Shown here: positions 33,997-43,154 of the stretch, one piece after another
How positions within the stretch are numbered: the first letter of the stretch is position 1
Layout of the letters: every line of letters begins with the position of its first letter
Source of the DNA: Oxalobacter paraformigenes
GTDB lineage: Bacteria; Pseudomonadota; Gammaproteobacteria; Burkholderiales; Burkholderiaceae_D
Direction of reading: 5' to 3'
Assembly: GCF_000158475.2 (NCBI RefSeq)
Contig: NZ_KI392031.1
Location: forward strand, 869,786 to 933,785
Length of the DNA stretch: 64,000 bases
Translations under genes and position numbers: made by a program
Notes under the pieces: model-generated
What the model was told of the DNA's origin: nothing
What the model saw: only the letters and a program-made list of their open reading frames with translations
The model's database searches: none

Positions 33997-34362
33997 GTGA
34001 AGAAGCTCATATTAGTATTCTCTCTTGCTTTGTTTTGTGCAGTAGCCTCCGCACAAGTCGTAATGTCAGGCGGCATAAAGCCAGAGCATAGAATTCAAAC
34101 CGCTTTTGCTTCATTCAAGGTGCCCGGTGATGGATACATGGTTCCATCGGCGACCTACCTATCGCACGAAACCTGCGCACACAAGAAAATGGTTGGATGG
34201 AGTAAAGCTATGAGAATCACTCCGCCACCGCCAAGACATATGGGCAAAGCTGGTGCTTGTTGGAAAGACCAAGGTAAAACAATTAAGTTATGTCCTTTTA
34301 CATATAACGGGGACATGATGTTATGCGAAACAATACATAAATCATGGTTTAAAAAAATTTGA
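33997..34362 (+). CDS. Exported Cys-containing protein (121 aa)
   Basis: GTG at 33997, preceded by AAAGGATAAG, opens a protein with a clear signal peptide (KKLILVFSLALFCAVASA, cleavage before QVV). The mature part has four cysteines that could form disulfides. It lies 45 nt after the lipoprotein gene, probably in one transcript. I do not recognise a family; it is likely a periplasmic moron product. Confidence 0.6.
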   Translation: MKKLILVFSLALFCAVASAQVVMSGGIKPEHRIQTAFASFKVPGDGYMVPSATYLSHETCAHKKMVGWSKAMRITPPPPRHMGKAGACWKDQGKTIKLCPFTYNGDMMLCETIHKSWFKKI

Positions 34363-34382
34363 CCTACTACATCTGGTGAATT

Positions 34383-34409
34383 ATGAAAAAAATTGTGCGC
34401 TGGCGGTAA
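34383..34409 (+). other. Eight-codon reading frame before a structured leader
   Basis: ATG AAA AAA starts an eight-codon frame ending at TAA 34409. The same frame continues, after a second stop (TAG 34413), into the 34449-34784 reading frame. It may be a decayed 5' end. Confidence 0.25.
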
Positions 34410-34465
34410 GCATAGTCGCGTGGAGCCGCAAGTTCGCCAGCAGTTTCCTTGGTTACGCGGCTCCA
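34399..34465 (+). other. Interlocked inverted repeats (pseudoknot-like)
   Basis: GCTGGCG (34399-34405) pairs with CGCCAGC (34435-34441), and TGGAGCCGC (34421-34429) pairs with GCGGCTCCA (34457-34465). The arms alternate A-B-A'-B', so an RNA could form an H-type pseudoknot or two competing hairpins. Confidence 0.4.
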
Positions 34466-34784
34466 ATCGGAATGGGAACTGGTCGATGAACCGGCACCGG
34501 AATCCCGGAACCAACATGAGGACAGCCATTACAGCAATATTATGGCGTTGTGCAATGCGGCCATGTTGTCCTTCGAACGCTGGCCTTTGATTGCTGGCGC
34601 TCTGCATAAACTGAACAAGGATTTGGCGGCAAAGATAGCCTTGCCGATAACTGAAGGTGATATTCTGGCCAGAATGGTGTTGAAGCAATTCAAACAGGAA
34701 ATAAAGACTGTACAGAACAGGGAACTACCATGCAACCGCAGGAACGAAATGCCGGCGGCACAGTTTCTTGCCAGGCTGAGCTGA
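34416..34784 (+). pseudogene. Probable truncated phage gene
   Basis: The frame is open from 34416 to 34784 and looks coding-like in its second half (MALCNAAMLSFERWPLIAGALHKLNKDLAAKIAL). It has only weak starts (TTG 34449) and is preceded in frame by two stops at 34407 and 34413. I read it as the damaged remains of a phage gene next to the accessory insertion. Translation from an internal start is possible. Confidence 0.35.
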
Positions 34785-34797
34785 GCCTCAACAGGAT

Positions 34798-34805
34798 GTC
34801 GTGAC
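34798..34805 (+). promoter_or_regulatory. GTCGTGAY element, copy 10
   Basis: GTCGTGAC lies 22 nt before the ATG at 34820. TGACGCT and AGCGTCA form a perfect 7-bp hairpin with a 4-nt loop, the second arm ending on the A of the start codon. Confidence 0.6.
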
Positions 34806-34819
34806 GCTATAACAGCGTC

Positions 34820-35956
34820 ATGGCACCTCCATCCACACAAAAAGCCTTTTTCAAGCCGATCGCTTTCATGCTCGACCCGGGCGGCAGCGAGGATGTCGAG
34901 TACGTCAATCTGTACATCCGTCCCGAAGACCTGAGCTATCCAGAACCGTCCCGGATTACCACACATCAGACTCTTGGCAAAGCATGGGTAGATAACTATG
35001 GCGAAGGGCTCAAACGGCTGACCATCTCCGGAAACACGGGATGGAGAGGAGAGGGCCTTATCATGGTCGAAGACGGAATCGAACGTTTCCAGATATTGCG
35101 TCAGGTGGTTTTCGAGAAATGGCACCAGTTACGACAAACCAAACTTGAAAATGGTGACGATCCGAACGATGTCAAACTGATTTATGCGGACAAGCTTAAC
35201 GATATCTGCTGTACCGTTGTTCCCATCAGTTTTACGCTGAAACGCTCAAAAAGCAGGCCGTTACTCATGATGTACAACATCGTCATGGATGTGGTCGATG
35301 CCGACGCCAGCGATGCGTATATATCCATGCTGGATACCGCCCTGATCGTCGATGAAATAGCCGCGCTGGACAGTTTCGGTGCGTCCATCAATAACCTGGG
35401 CGATTTTGCCAAGAATCTGAATCTGATGACCGGCATTGCTGCCGTATCGTCAATGGTCAAGTTTGTTGGAATGACCAAAAAAGTCATGGAAACGGTTTCG
35501 GATGCCTATAAAAGCGGTGGGATCGTCAATGCTGTTTTAAAAACCAGCGCCATGGGTATATCTGGCGTTGGAGTCAACGTTTGCCGATCACTGTGCCAAA
35601 TGGTCGGTTTGCCCCAAGACACACTGCACAATCTGATGTGGGGCGCATCAGTCTACGGAAACATGCTCTGCATCCTGAAAAACGCTTTCCGTTCCGACCT
35701 GATGTATCCCGATTATTCCGACATTTACGGAGCCTCATTCTGTTCATCGACTGTAGGCGGCCGTCCCATGACCCCTCTGGCCGGACAAAATCCGTTCAGT
35801 TTGATATCTCCGGAAACATCCTTGCCGATCAGCATTTCGCAGGATGCGATGAGCGCCATGTCAGCCATGCAATCGATTGATCCGGTATTGACGTCGGTAT
35901 CTGTCGGGAAAATCGAAAATGCCCTGGACAGAATTGTAGAGGGAGTCGTTGTATGA
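34820..35956 (+). CDS. Tail/baseplate protein (378 aa)
   Basis: The N-terminal 150 residues (EYVNLYIRPEDLSYPEPSRI, then DGIERFQILRQVVFEKWHQLR) resemble the N-terminal part of proteins that sit between tail tube and baseplate wedges. The C-terminal part has hydrophobic Ala/Gly-rich helices. It overlaps the next wedge gene by 4 nt. No ribosome binding site is visible; instead a hairpin with a GTCGTGAC element adjoins the start. Confidence 0.55.
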   Translation: MAPPSTQKAFFKPIAFMLDPGGSEDVEYVNLYIRPEDLSYPEPSRITTHQTLGKAWVDNYGEGLKRLTISGNTGWRGEGLIMVEDGIERFQILRQVVFEKWHQLRQTKLENGDDPNDVKLIYADKLNDICCTVVPISFTLKRSKSRPLLMMYNIVMDVVDADASDAYISMLDTALIVDEIAALDSFGASINNLGDFAKNLNLMTGIAAVSSMVKFVGMTKKVMETVSDAYKSGGIVNAVLKTSAMGISGVGVNVCRSLCQMVGLPQDTLHNLMWGASVYGNMLCILKNAFRSDLMYPDYSDIYGASFCSSTVGGRPMTPLAGQNPFSLISPETSLPISISQDAMSAMSAMQSIDPVLTSVSVGKIENALDRIVEGVVV

Positions 35957-36564
35957 GTTTTGAGAAGAAACTGAAAGGTTATCGGTACATCGCCACCTTT
36001 TGGGGCGAAACCATACAAAAGTTTGCTGCGCGGGTCATGGGCGATGCCGCCAAATGGGTTGAAATCGCCAACCTCAACAACCTGATGCCTCCATATCTTG
36101 CTGCAGAACCGGATTCTGACCGGGTTGCCGCCTACGGCGATATGTTGATGGTGCCGGCAGCCAAATCGATGGTGACGGTCGAATCGGATCCCGATGCGGT
36201 TTTCGGGGTCGATATCCTGCTTAACAGGGGAGCGCTGCTTGTCGAGAATGGCGATATCAAAACCGTTTCGGGCGTCAAAAATTACGTTCAGGCGATACGC
36301 CATCGGGTCGAAACCGATACGGGGGAACTGCTTTTTCACAGGGACTATGGTTGCCGTGTCCGGTCCGTTATCGGTCTGAACAATGCCTATTCCGCCGGCA
36401 TGATTGCCGGGTCTTATATCAAGGCGGCGATCAAATCGGATGTACGCACCAAGAATGTGCCATCGTGTCGTGTTGGAATCGCCGGTGACGTCATCAGTAT
36501 TGACGTGGATGCGGTACCGGTCTCGGGACGTCCGGTCCAGTCCATTGCATGGGAGCTGAAATGA
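35953..36564 (+). CDS. Baseplate wedge protein, LysM-like plus gp25-like
   Basis: Residues 10-65 (YRYIATFWGETIQKFAARVMGDAAKW ... LMVPA) look like a LysM-type module, and residues about 95-203 (VKNYVQAIRHRVETDTGELLFHRDYGC) resemble gp25/W wedge proteins. The combined form fits a baseplate wedge. It is coupled by ATGA overlaps on both sides, to the preceding protein and to gpJ. Confidence 0.7.
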   Translation: MSFEKKLKGYRYIATFWGETIQKFAARVMGDAAKWVEIANLNNLMPPYLAAEPDSDRVAAYGDMLMVPAAKSMVTVESDPDAVFGVDILLNRGALLVENGDIKTVSGVKNYVQAIRHRVETDTGELLFHRDYGCRVRSVIGLNNAYSAGMIAGSYIKAAIKSDVRTKNVPSCRVGIAGDVISIDVDAVPVSGRPVQSIAWELK

Positions 36565-37664
36565 CATTCCAGGTAAAAGATTTCCGGTCCATCGTGCTGG
36601 CCATGATCAATCATGCCAAGGCGACACAAGATAAAGTGACCGATTTTCATGTCGGGTCGGTGGTCCGCACTCTTTTTGAGGCGCCCGCTGTCGAAATCGA
36701 CGAATTTTATCAGCAGGTATTCCGTGGCTTACTGGATGCCATACCGGTAGCGGTTTACAAGGCGTTCGATCATGATTTGTTACCGCCTGCCTATGCTTCC
36801 GGTTTTGTCAGGTTCTGGGCAAAAGAAAAAACGGATAAAGCCATTGTCATACCGGCAGGATTCGAAATTTACCGGGAAGATTCCGACGTCAAATACGCTA
36901 CCCGTGATGCTGTCACGCTTGCGGCCGGAACATCGTACATTGATGCGCGTGTCACTGCGTTGACTATCGGTACGGCTGGAAATGCCGATATCGGTGTCCT
37001 TTCGATCATGTCATCGGCTATCGAAAGTATAACCAGTATATCCAATCCGAAGCCGGTTACAGGAGGACGGGATCACGAGACCGAAAGTGAACGGAAAAAC
37101 CGGTTTCTCGAATTTATTACCTCCTTGTCGAGGGGCACTGTCCCGTCAATTATCTACGCTGCAAAACTGGCGACCGTGACCAATGCAGAGGGAGAAATCG
37201 CCGAATATGTGACGCGAGTCGGGATTGATGAAGGTCCCGGATACATGGATGTTTACATTTATGGGTCCGGAGGAACACCCAGCAATGAACTGATCAGAAA
37301 AGCGCAGTTCATTATCGATGGCGGTTATGATGAATCAACCGGTGAACTTGTCCCTGGATATCGTGGCGGCGGAGTCAGTGTCCTGGTTTCTCCCATTGTT
37401 GAACAAAGTGTCGATTTCGATATACAGCTCAAAATGCTCAACGATCAGTATAAAACGGATGAAATCCAGGAAGAGATCGAAACGGCTTTGCATAACACGC
37501 TTTTATCCGTAAAAGCAGGCGAGAACATTTCCATCGCGGAATTGCGAACGGTTGTATTGAGTATTCCGGGCGTATCGAAAGTTATTTTCGATATGGAAAC
37601 CAATGTCGAATGTGCTGCCAATCACGTATTGAATATCGGGAAACTACATGTCGAGTGGCTATGA
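36561..37664 (+). CDS. Baseplate protein J-like (gp6-type wedge)
   Basis: The 367-residue protein has the baseplate J layout: VGSVVRTLFEAPAVEIDEFYQQVFRGLLDAIP, then RTVTGGRDHETESERKNRF-like block, LSRGTVPSIIYAAKL and a C-terminal VLSIPGVSKVIFDM. Start at 36561 is supported by GGAGCTGAA and ATGA overlap. An ATG at 36549 is also in frame. With the neighbouring wedge genes it builds the baseplate ring. Confidence 0.85.
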   Translation: MTFQVKDFRSIVLAMINHAKATQDKVTDFHVGSVVRTLFEAPAVEIDEFYQQVFRGLLDAIPVAVYKAFDHDLLPPAYASGFVRFWAKEKTDKAIVIPAGFEIYREDSDVKYATRDAVTLAAGTSYIDARVTALTIGTAGNADIGVLSIMSSAIESITSISNPKPVTGGRDHETESERKNRFLEFITSLSRGTVPSIIYAAKLATVTNAEGEIAEYVTRVGIDEGPGYMDVYIYGSGGTPSNELIRKAQFIIDGGYDESTGELVPGYRGGGVSVLVSPIVEQSVDFDIQLKMLNDQYKTDEIQEEIETALHNTLLSVKAGENISIAELRTVVLSIPGVSKVIFDMETNVECAANHVLNIGKLHVEWL

Positions 37665-38788
37665 TGAAAAACAAACTGCTCTCGCATTTACACCGAGTTT
37701 ATGACAAGGATCCGCATGCTGTTCTGGCATTGCGGATACGGCATCCTTCGATTCTGGTTTGGTCTGTTTCGTCCCGCGAACTTTCTCTATCGCTGAAAAG
37801 CGGCAAGGCATTGGGGGTGATTCCGCTTTCCGGGTTGCGATTAAGCGATCTGGCCAGAAAATTAAACGAACTGGGATGTACGGTGGAATATCTCAATCCC
37901 ACTTTACAGGACAGGCTGGCAGATGCCCTGCTGGAAGGGTCGGGAAGAGAAGACACGAGTAATGGTGACCATCTGTACTGCTACGATTCACTGCTCTGGG
38001 CACTGGTCGATGCCGTTGCGTTCGAGCTGGACGATGTCAAGTCCAATGGGGTCGTCGAAGCACTGAAACAGGCGTATCTGCATTCCGCTGACGGATTCTG
38101 GGTTGATTTTTGGGGCGGTTTTTTTGGCGTCTATCGTATCAGCGGCGAAACGGACGAGTCATATTTGTTGAGAATCCTTGCCGAAACCTGCCGGATTCGC
38201 TGCAATTCGACGGCAATCCGTCTGACGATCAAAGAGCTGACGGGGATTGATGTCTACATCCACGAAATGTGGGAGGAAATCTTTACGCTGGATTATTCCG
38301 AATTGTCCGGCAGTCACGCCTTTTGTGATGGCGTTTATTACACATGGGGCGTCATCGAACCGATCGTGTACCAGCCGTTGACGGACGAACAACGCAAACA
38401 GATCAGACAGATCATCGAACGCAACCGGATGGGTGGTTGTGTCGCCACAGATCCTACCGAATCGGCATCCTATGTCATACAACGTGATATCGATTATTCA
38501 TCGATGTTTTATCAGACATACAAATCGGTTACCTGGGCAGACAAGGGTAGCTGGACAGGAAAATGGACTGATAAAAAACTGTACGGCATGTCCATTGCCA
38601 TGTCTGTCAGATCGCTGATGGATGAAGTCGAAACCGGTTTGTTTGTGCTTAAACAAAACATCGATTATGCCGTTGTCACATCACAAGAATACAGACCGGT
38701 AACGTGGACAATTGGTCACGACTGGACCGTCGGGAAATGGACCGATATGAAGCAGGTCGGCATGTCTATTGCCATGTCTATTTCGTAG
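37661..38788 (+). CDS. Tail protein with duplicated C-terminal Trp-rich unit
   Basis: The 375-residue protein follows gpJ, where a gpI/gp48-type tail protein is expected; SYLLRILAETCRIRCNSTAIRLTIKELTGI fits such proteins. The C-terminal 110 residues consist of two related units, each with VTW, then GKWTD and GMSIAMS. The duplication may carry a binding function. Start at 37661 overlaps the gpJ stop (ATGA). Confidence 0.65.
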   Translation: MMKNKLLSHLHRVYDKDPHAVLALRIRHPSILVWSVSSRELSLSLKSGKALGVIPLSGLRLSDLARKLNELGCTVEYLNPTLQDRLADALLEGSGREDTSNGDHLYCYDSLLWALVDAVAFELDDVKSNGVVEALKQAYLHSADGFWVDFWGGFFGVYRISGETDESYLLRILAETCRIRCNSTAIRLTIKELTGIDVYIHEMWEEIFTLDYSELSGSHAFCDGVYYTWGVIEPIVYQPLTDEQRKQIRQIIERNRMGGCVATDPTESASYVIQRDIDYSSMFYQTYKSVTWADKGSWTGKWTDKKLYGMSIAMSVRSLMDEVETGLFVLKQNIDYAVVTSQEYRPVTWTIGHDWTVGKWTDMKQVGMSIAMSIS

Positions 38789-38795
38789 TCGTGAC
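38788..38795 (+). promoter_or_regulatory. GTCGTGAY element, copy 11
   Basis: GTCGTGAC begins at the last base of the upstream stop codon, 42 nt before the ATG at 38830. A GCATA-ACA-TATGC hairpin lies between them. Confidence 0.5.
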
Positions 38796-38829
38796 ATTAC
38801 ATTCACTGCATAACATATGCGGGTGAACA

Positions 38830-39312
38830 ATGGCGATTCTGACGAATTCAGGGCGGCTGGTCATAGCGAAAATCATGAAATCTTTACCCTTCTATCTGGC
38901 ATGGGGAGAGGGTGATGTCGCCTGGGATGAAAATTTCATGCAACCGACATCGACAGACGTGGCACTCGTCAACGAAATCGGACGCCGTGAAGCCAATATC
39001 GTCGAATATTGCACGCCTGATGAAAACGGCACGATCGAAGTGTCAAGCGGCAAATTCTCGCCATCTGAAACGGAAACGCTTTATATCCATTTGCGTTTTG
39101 ATTTCACGTTGGCCGATTCTCCCAGTTGCGTGATACGGGAGTGCGGTGTTTTTGTCGGGACTGAAATCAAGGCGGACACTCCTGCCGATATCCGGTATTT
39201 CCTTCCAGAGCATATCCAGAAACCTGGCAGCCTTGTCATGGTGGAACGCTTCGTCGCACTGAATCTGGCTACGGACTTCCGCCGCTCGTTTGACTTTGTT
39301 ATCACATTGTAA
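38830..39312 (+). CDS. Tail/baseplate protein (160 aa)
   Basis: The 160-residue protein is beta-rich (TLYIHLRFDFTLADSPSCVIRECGVFVGTEI) with no signal peptide. It lies between the gpI-like protein and the large DUF4815-type protein. I know of similar proteins only as unnamed phage tail proteins. A role in attaching the fibre to the baseplate is inferred from gene order. Confidence 0.55.
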   Translation: MAILTNSGRLVIAKIMKSLPFYLAWGEGDVAWDENFMQPTSTDVALVNEIGRREANIVEYCTPDENGTIEVSSGKFSPSETETLYIHLRFDFTLADSPSCVIRECGVFVGTEIKADTPADIRYFLPEHIQKPGSLVMVERFVALNLATDFRRSFDFVITL

Positions 39313-39322
39313 GGGGATTGCT

Positions 39323-42300
39323 ATGGCAGAACAGATGCCGGCAGGATATTTCAACCGATTCCGCGAAACAGATGGCTACGAAGAACATCTGTTTAGTGCA
39401 GGCCGTCATCTGCAAAATGCAGAGCTCAATGAAATACAGAGCAAGTCACGCAATCGGTTGAAGAATGTGGCAGATGCCGTCTTTCAGGACGGGCAGGTTG
39501 TACGCGATGCCACGATTGTGATTGACGCCGAAACCGGAGAAACGGTTTGTCATTCCGGAGCAATTTATTTGCGTGGTGACGTCCGCGGCGTTCCCGAAGC
39601 CGTTTTGACCATTCCGGTCAAAGGAAAACTGACGGTCGGTATCCGCCTGATCGAAACTGTCATTACCGCCAAAGAAGACAAAACGCTGCTGAACCCCGCG
39701 GTCAACTCGCGGACGTATCAAAAACCCGGCGCTGACCGGCTGAAAGTGACAACAGAATGGGGTTACGAAGGAGACGGAAAAGAGGGCGATTATTATCCGG
39801 TTTATTACGTTCAGGATGCCCAGATTATCCGGCAGAGTGCGACCGATTCAATCGAAATCGCCCTGGCGCAATATGACCGCGATTCCGCTGGCGGAACTTA
39901 TGTGACTGACGGCATGGTGGTCAGCATTGCGGATGACACAGACGATGGGCGACAAACCTATGTAGTTGCCAAAGGCCGGGCACGGGTTCATGGCAGTCCC
40001 GTCACATTTTACGCAGACAAGCGTGTCGAATATGACGCGCAACCGTCAGTAAGGCGTGTCAGCGGCGAAACACACACCGCTGTCGGCGGAACGGAACGTA
40101 TTGAAGTAGTCAACAAGCCGATCTCAACCATCGAACAGGTTTTGGTAAAAAGCCAGAAGTCCGTAAGCATGACCCGTGGACTGACAGAAAACACGTCCGA
40201 CAAGCTGCCGGATACCTCTGTTTTGTCCATCGTATCCATCGAGGGGTACACGCAAGGAACGGATTACAGACTGGTCGGCAATACTGTCGACTGGTCGTTA
40301 TCGGGGTCGGAGCCGTCGAGCGGGACCACGTATAACGTCGAATACCTGTACTGGCACGAAACCGAACCCACCGACCTTGATTCAAACGGATTCACCGTTT
40401 CCGGCGCTGCTGCAGGTGATGGAAATATTATGCTGACTTACAGCTATTGCGTGCCACGTGTTGACCGCCTGTGCCTTAACAAAGATGGGGAACTCGTTTT
40501 TATCAAGGGACTGGCATCGGACTATAACGCGAAACCGGCACGGATATCGGACGAATTGCTCGGACTGGCACTGATTTACCAGACTTGGGACGATAACCGT
40601 TATGTGGAAACAGACGGGGCGCGTATGGTCCCGATGTCTGATCTTGCGAAAATCCAGAGCAAACTTGACCGATTGCTGGTGCAGGTGGCGCAGCAAGCCT
40701 TGAGGCTCGATGCCTCAATGCGCGAAACCGACCTGAAGAAATCGCTTTTTGTCGATCCTCTGACCGATAACGATATGCGTGATGCAGGACTCGAACAGAA
40801 CGCCGCGATTTGCAATGAGATGTTGATGCTGGCCATCCCCTTAAAGTGCGATTACTTTACCAAGGATCCGGACCAATACATCCTGTCAGGCTCGCTGGTA
40901 ACGGAAGTCGAACAGTTGCTTAAAACCGGGTCGATGAAAATCAACCAGTACATGGCCTATGTGCCTGATGCTGTGACTGCAGCACTTGATCCTGCGGTGG
41001 ACCGGTATGTCGAAACAGTCGACGAGCGGACGGGATATTACGGCGGCTCCAATACTTATGCCAAAAACAGCGCGGAAATGGAATTGCTCCTGTCAAGACT
41101 GCATGATATTTCACTGGTTCTGAACAGTTCTTCGACAACAACCACTACCTCGCAATATTTACGGCAAATTGACGTCTCTTTTACAGTGACCGGTCTCCAG
41201 CCGCACGAAAGCCTGACCGTCAAATTTGACGGAATTACCGTGCCGACTTCACCTGCCAGCATTACGGGTGATGTGAACGGTATCGCCGCCGGCAAGTTCA
41301 CAATCCCCAAAAACGTGCTGGCAGGGACAAAACAGGTGGATTTCATCGGGGTATGGGGCAGCGAAGGTCATGCCCTGTTTACCGGCTCGTACACGATTGT
41401 GACGACTGTAAAAAATTACACGATTTACGACCCCCTCTCACAGACATTCCGGGTTACCGAACGCTGCCAGATCGGGGCGGTTGAAATATGGCTGACAGCC
41501 AAAGGCGAGACACCCATTACGGTACAGATTCGGGAAACGGCAAACGGTTATCCGACCAATGCTGTGCTGGCCGAAGCCACGATCAACACAAATAACTTGA
41601 CCACCGATCAATTCAACCGTTTTACGTTCCGGTACCCGGTAACGTTATCTGCCGATACGGATTATGCACTGACCGTCCTCTGTAACGACAGCGATTCGGA
41701 AATAGCGATTGCACAGATCGGCAAAGCCGATACGACCTATCATCAGTGGGTTACCGCACAACCGTATCAGATCGGCGTTTTGCTGTCGTCGTCCAATGCC
41801 GTCACCTGGACGGCTCATCAGGACATGGACATGACGTTCCGCCTGTTGCGATACGAGTATTCCGAAAACACGCATACGGTCGATCTTGGTGATATTTCGC
41901 TGCCTGATACGTCTGATCTGCTTTTGCTTGGGGTAGAAGAAACGCCCGATGAAGTGACACGGGTGGATTATCAGATCACCGCACCTGACGGGACGGTTCA
42001 TGAAATCGCGTCTGACCAGACCTTGCAGTTGCCTGCAGTACAAAAGGGGAATTTTGGCGTCAAGGCGGTGATGTACGGCAACGACAGGCTGTCTCCGATC
42101 CTTTATCCGGACGGCTCGATCGTACATGGCAATATCAACCAATCGGGCACATACATTACCCGTGCAATGAAAGCCGGAGAAAACAGTCGTGTCAGGATAA
42201 TTTATGACGCGGACTTGCCGACCGGTTCAGTATGCAAAGTTTCCCTTTCCGTGAATGAGCAGTACATCGATGTACCGGTTTTATCGACATTGGTACTGGA

Positions 42301-42430
42301 CGATGGCTGGATTGAAACAACTCATGAAATAAAGAGTGTCAACGAGGATTTTGCCCGGACAAAAATCGAATTGAGTGGAAACACTGCAGCAAGACCCTTT
42401 ATCAGAAATATTCGCGTAATGGTGATGTGA
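39323..42430 (+). CDS. Large tail protein, DUF4815-type
   Basis: The 1035-residue protein has the DUF4815 N-terminal pattern (YFNRFRETDGYEEHLFSAGRHLQNAELNEIQS). The remainder has beta-sandwich-like segments (about residues 680-720 and 720-880). It probably forms a baseplate-fibre connector or long tail structure. GGGGATTG precedes the ATG at 39323. The next gene starts on its stop codon. Confidence 0.75.
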   Translation: MAEQMPAGYFNRFRETDGYEEHLFSAGRHLQNAELNEIQSKSRNRLKNVADAVFQDGQVVRDATIVIDAETGETVCHSGAIYLRGDVRGVPEAVLTIPVKGKLTVGIRLIETVITAKEDKTLLNPAVNSRTYQKPGADRLKVTTEWGYEGDGKEGDYYPVYYVQDAQIIRQSATDSIEIALAQYDRDSAGGTYVTDGMVVSIADDTDDGRQTYVVAKGRARVHGSPVTFYADKRVEYDAQPSVRRVSGETHTAVGGTERIEVVNKPISTIEQVLVKSQKSVSMTRGLTENTSDKLPDTSVLSIVSIEGYTQGTDYRLVGNTVDWSLSGSEPSSGTTYNVEYLYWHETEPTDLDSNGFTVSGAAAGDGNIMLTYSYCVPRVDRLCLNKDGELVFIKGLASDYNAKPARISDELLGLALIYQTWDDNRYVETDGARMVPMSDLAKIQSKLDRLLVQVAQQALRLDASMRETDLKKSLFVDPLTDNDMRDAGLEQNAAICNEMLMLAIPLKCDYFTKDPDQYILSGSLVTEVEQLLKTGSMKINQYMAYVPDAVTAALDPAVDRYVETVDERTGYYGGSNTYAKNSAEMELLLSRLHDISLVLNSSSTTTTTSQYLRQIDVSFTVTGLQPHESLTVKFDGITVPTSPASITGDVNGIAAGKFTIPKNVLAGTKQVDFIGVWGSEGHALFTGSYTIVTTVKNYTIYDPLSQTFRVTERCQIGAVEIWLTAKGETPITVQIRETANGYPTNAVLAEATINTNNLTTDQFNRFTFRYPVTLSADTDYALTVLCNDSDSEIAIAQIGKADTTYHQWVTAQPYQIGVLLSSSNAVTWTAHQDMDMTFRLLRYEYSENTHTVDLGDISLPDTSDLLLLGVEETPDEVTRVDYQITAPDGTVHEIASDQTLQLPAVQKGNFGVKAVMYGNDRLSPILYPDGSIVHGNINQSGTYITRAMKAGENSRVRIIYDADLPTGSVCKVSLSVNEQYIDVPVLSTLVLDDGWIETTHEIKSVNEDFARTKIELSGNTAARPFIRNIRVMVM

Positions 42431-42906
42431 TGGAAGAAAGCAAAGAAATAATTGACGATCGCACCAGCAACCTGTCTCTGCAACTGCCGCACAAGAATAA
42501 CGGACTTGAAGTCGACGTGTCGCGCTTGAGAAACGCATTCGTTGAAATCGATGCGATGCTTAAATGCACGACCGTCGACAAGGGTGTAATTACGGCAGGT
42601 TCGACGGTGACTTTTCTGTTTTCCGACGGCGAGTTCCAGTCCGCCACGTTTCAGACCGGTCCGGTGAATATCGCCATAGACGGGTACGACGAAACAAGGC
42701 GCCGCTATATGATGCTGCAGCTTAACGGAGCCGGGCTGATCGCGCTGACATTCCCAACGATTTACTGGGTCGCTGCAGACGGAACCTATACGACCGATAT
42801 CGCAAAATACCTGGAAATCATCGGACGGGAAGCGCTGTCTCCAACGATGCCGACCTGGATTCTGGTCTGGCAGGTTGGGTCCATCATTTACGGGAAAATG
42901 CTATGA
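42430..42906 (+). CDS. Probable tail-fibre protein (158 aa)
   Basis: The 158-residue protein begins on the stop of the DUF4815 gene and overlaps the first Thr/Ser/Trp-rich gene by 4 nt. The N-terminus (LQLPHKNNGLEVDVSRLRNAFVEID) looks like a short helical attachment segment, followed by a beta-rich body. It is the first gene of the tightly coupled cassette, so it may form or carry the fibre on which the small proteins act. This role is inferred. Confidence 0.5.
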   Translation: MEESKEIIDDRTSNLSLQLPHKNNGLEVDVSRLRNAFVEIDAMLKCTTVDKGVITAGSTVTFLFSDGEFQSATFQTGPVNIAIDGYDETRRRYMMLQLNGAGLIALTFPTIYWVAADGTYTTDIAKYLEIIGREALSPTMPTWILVWQVGSIIYGKML

Positions 42907-43145
42907 GCTTGCTGGCATTACTGGCCTTGTCCGGTGGCTCATACATGCGGATGACGGAACGCATGACAAGTCGCATGACAACTACAACATTTCCAACATT
43001 GTACGGTTCTGAATGGGCGACGATCACGCAATGGACGACATCGCAGGTCACATCGCAAAGTACGTCATCCTCCTATCTGACACAGTGGATAACATCACAG
43101 GGCACATCAAATTCCTGGACAACTACGTGGATCACAGCTGGCTAA
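42903..43145 (+). CDS. Thr/Ser/Trp-rich small protein 1
   Basis: Of 80 residues, 20 are Thr, 14 Ser and 5 Trp. A short hydrophobic start (SLLALLALSGG) is followed by a Met-Thr run (MRMTERMTSRMTTTT) and then units such as QWTTSQVTSQSTSSS and QWITSQGTSNSW. The pattern alternates polar and aromatic residues and is suited to beta-solenoid or fibre structure. It overlaps the preceding gene by ATGA. It shares composition with the next gene and lies upstream of modification enzymes, so it may be their substrate. No known family is recognised. Confidence 0.75.
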   Translation: MSLLALLALSGGSYMRMTERMTSRMTTTTFPTLYGSEWATITQWTTSQVTSQSTSSSYLTQWITSQGTSNSWTTTWITAG

Positions 43146-43154
43146 GGAGCATCA

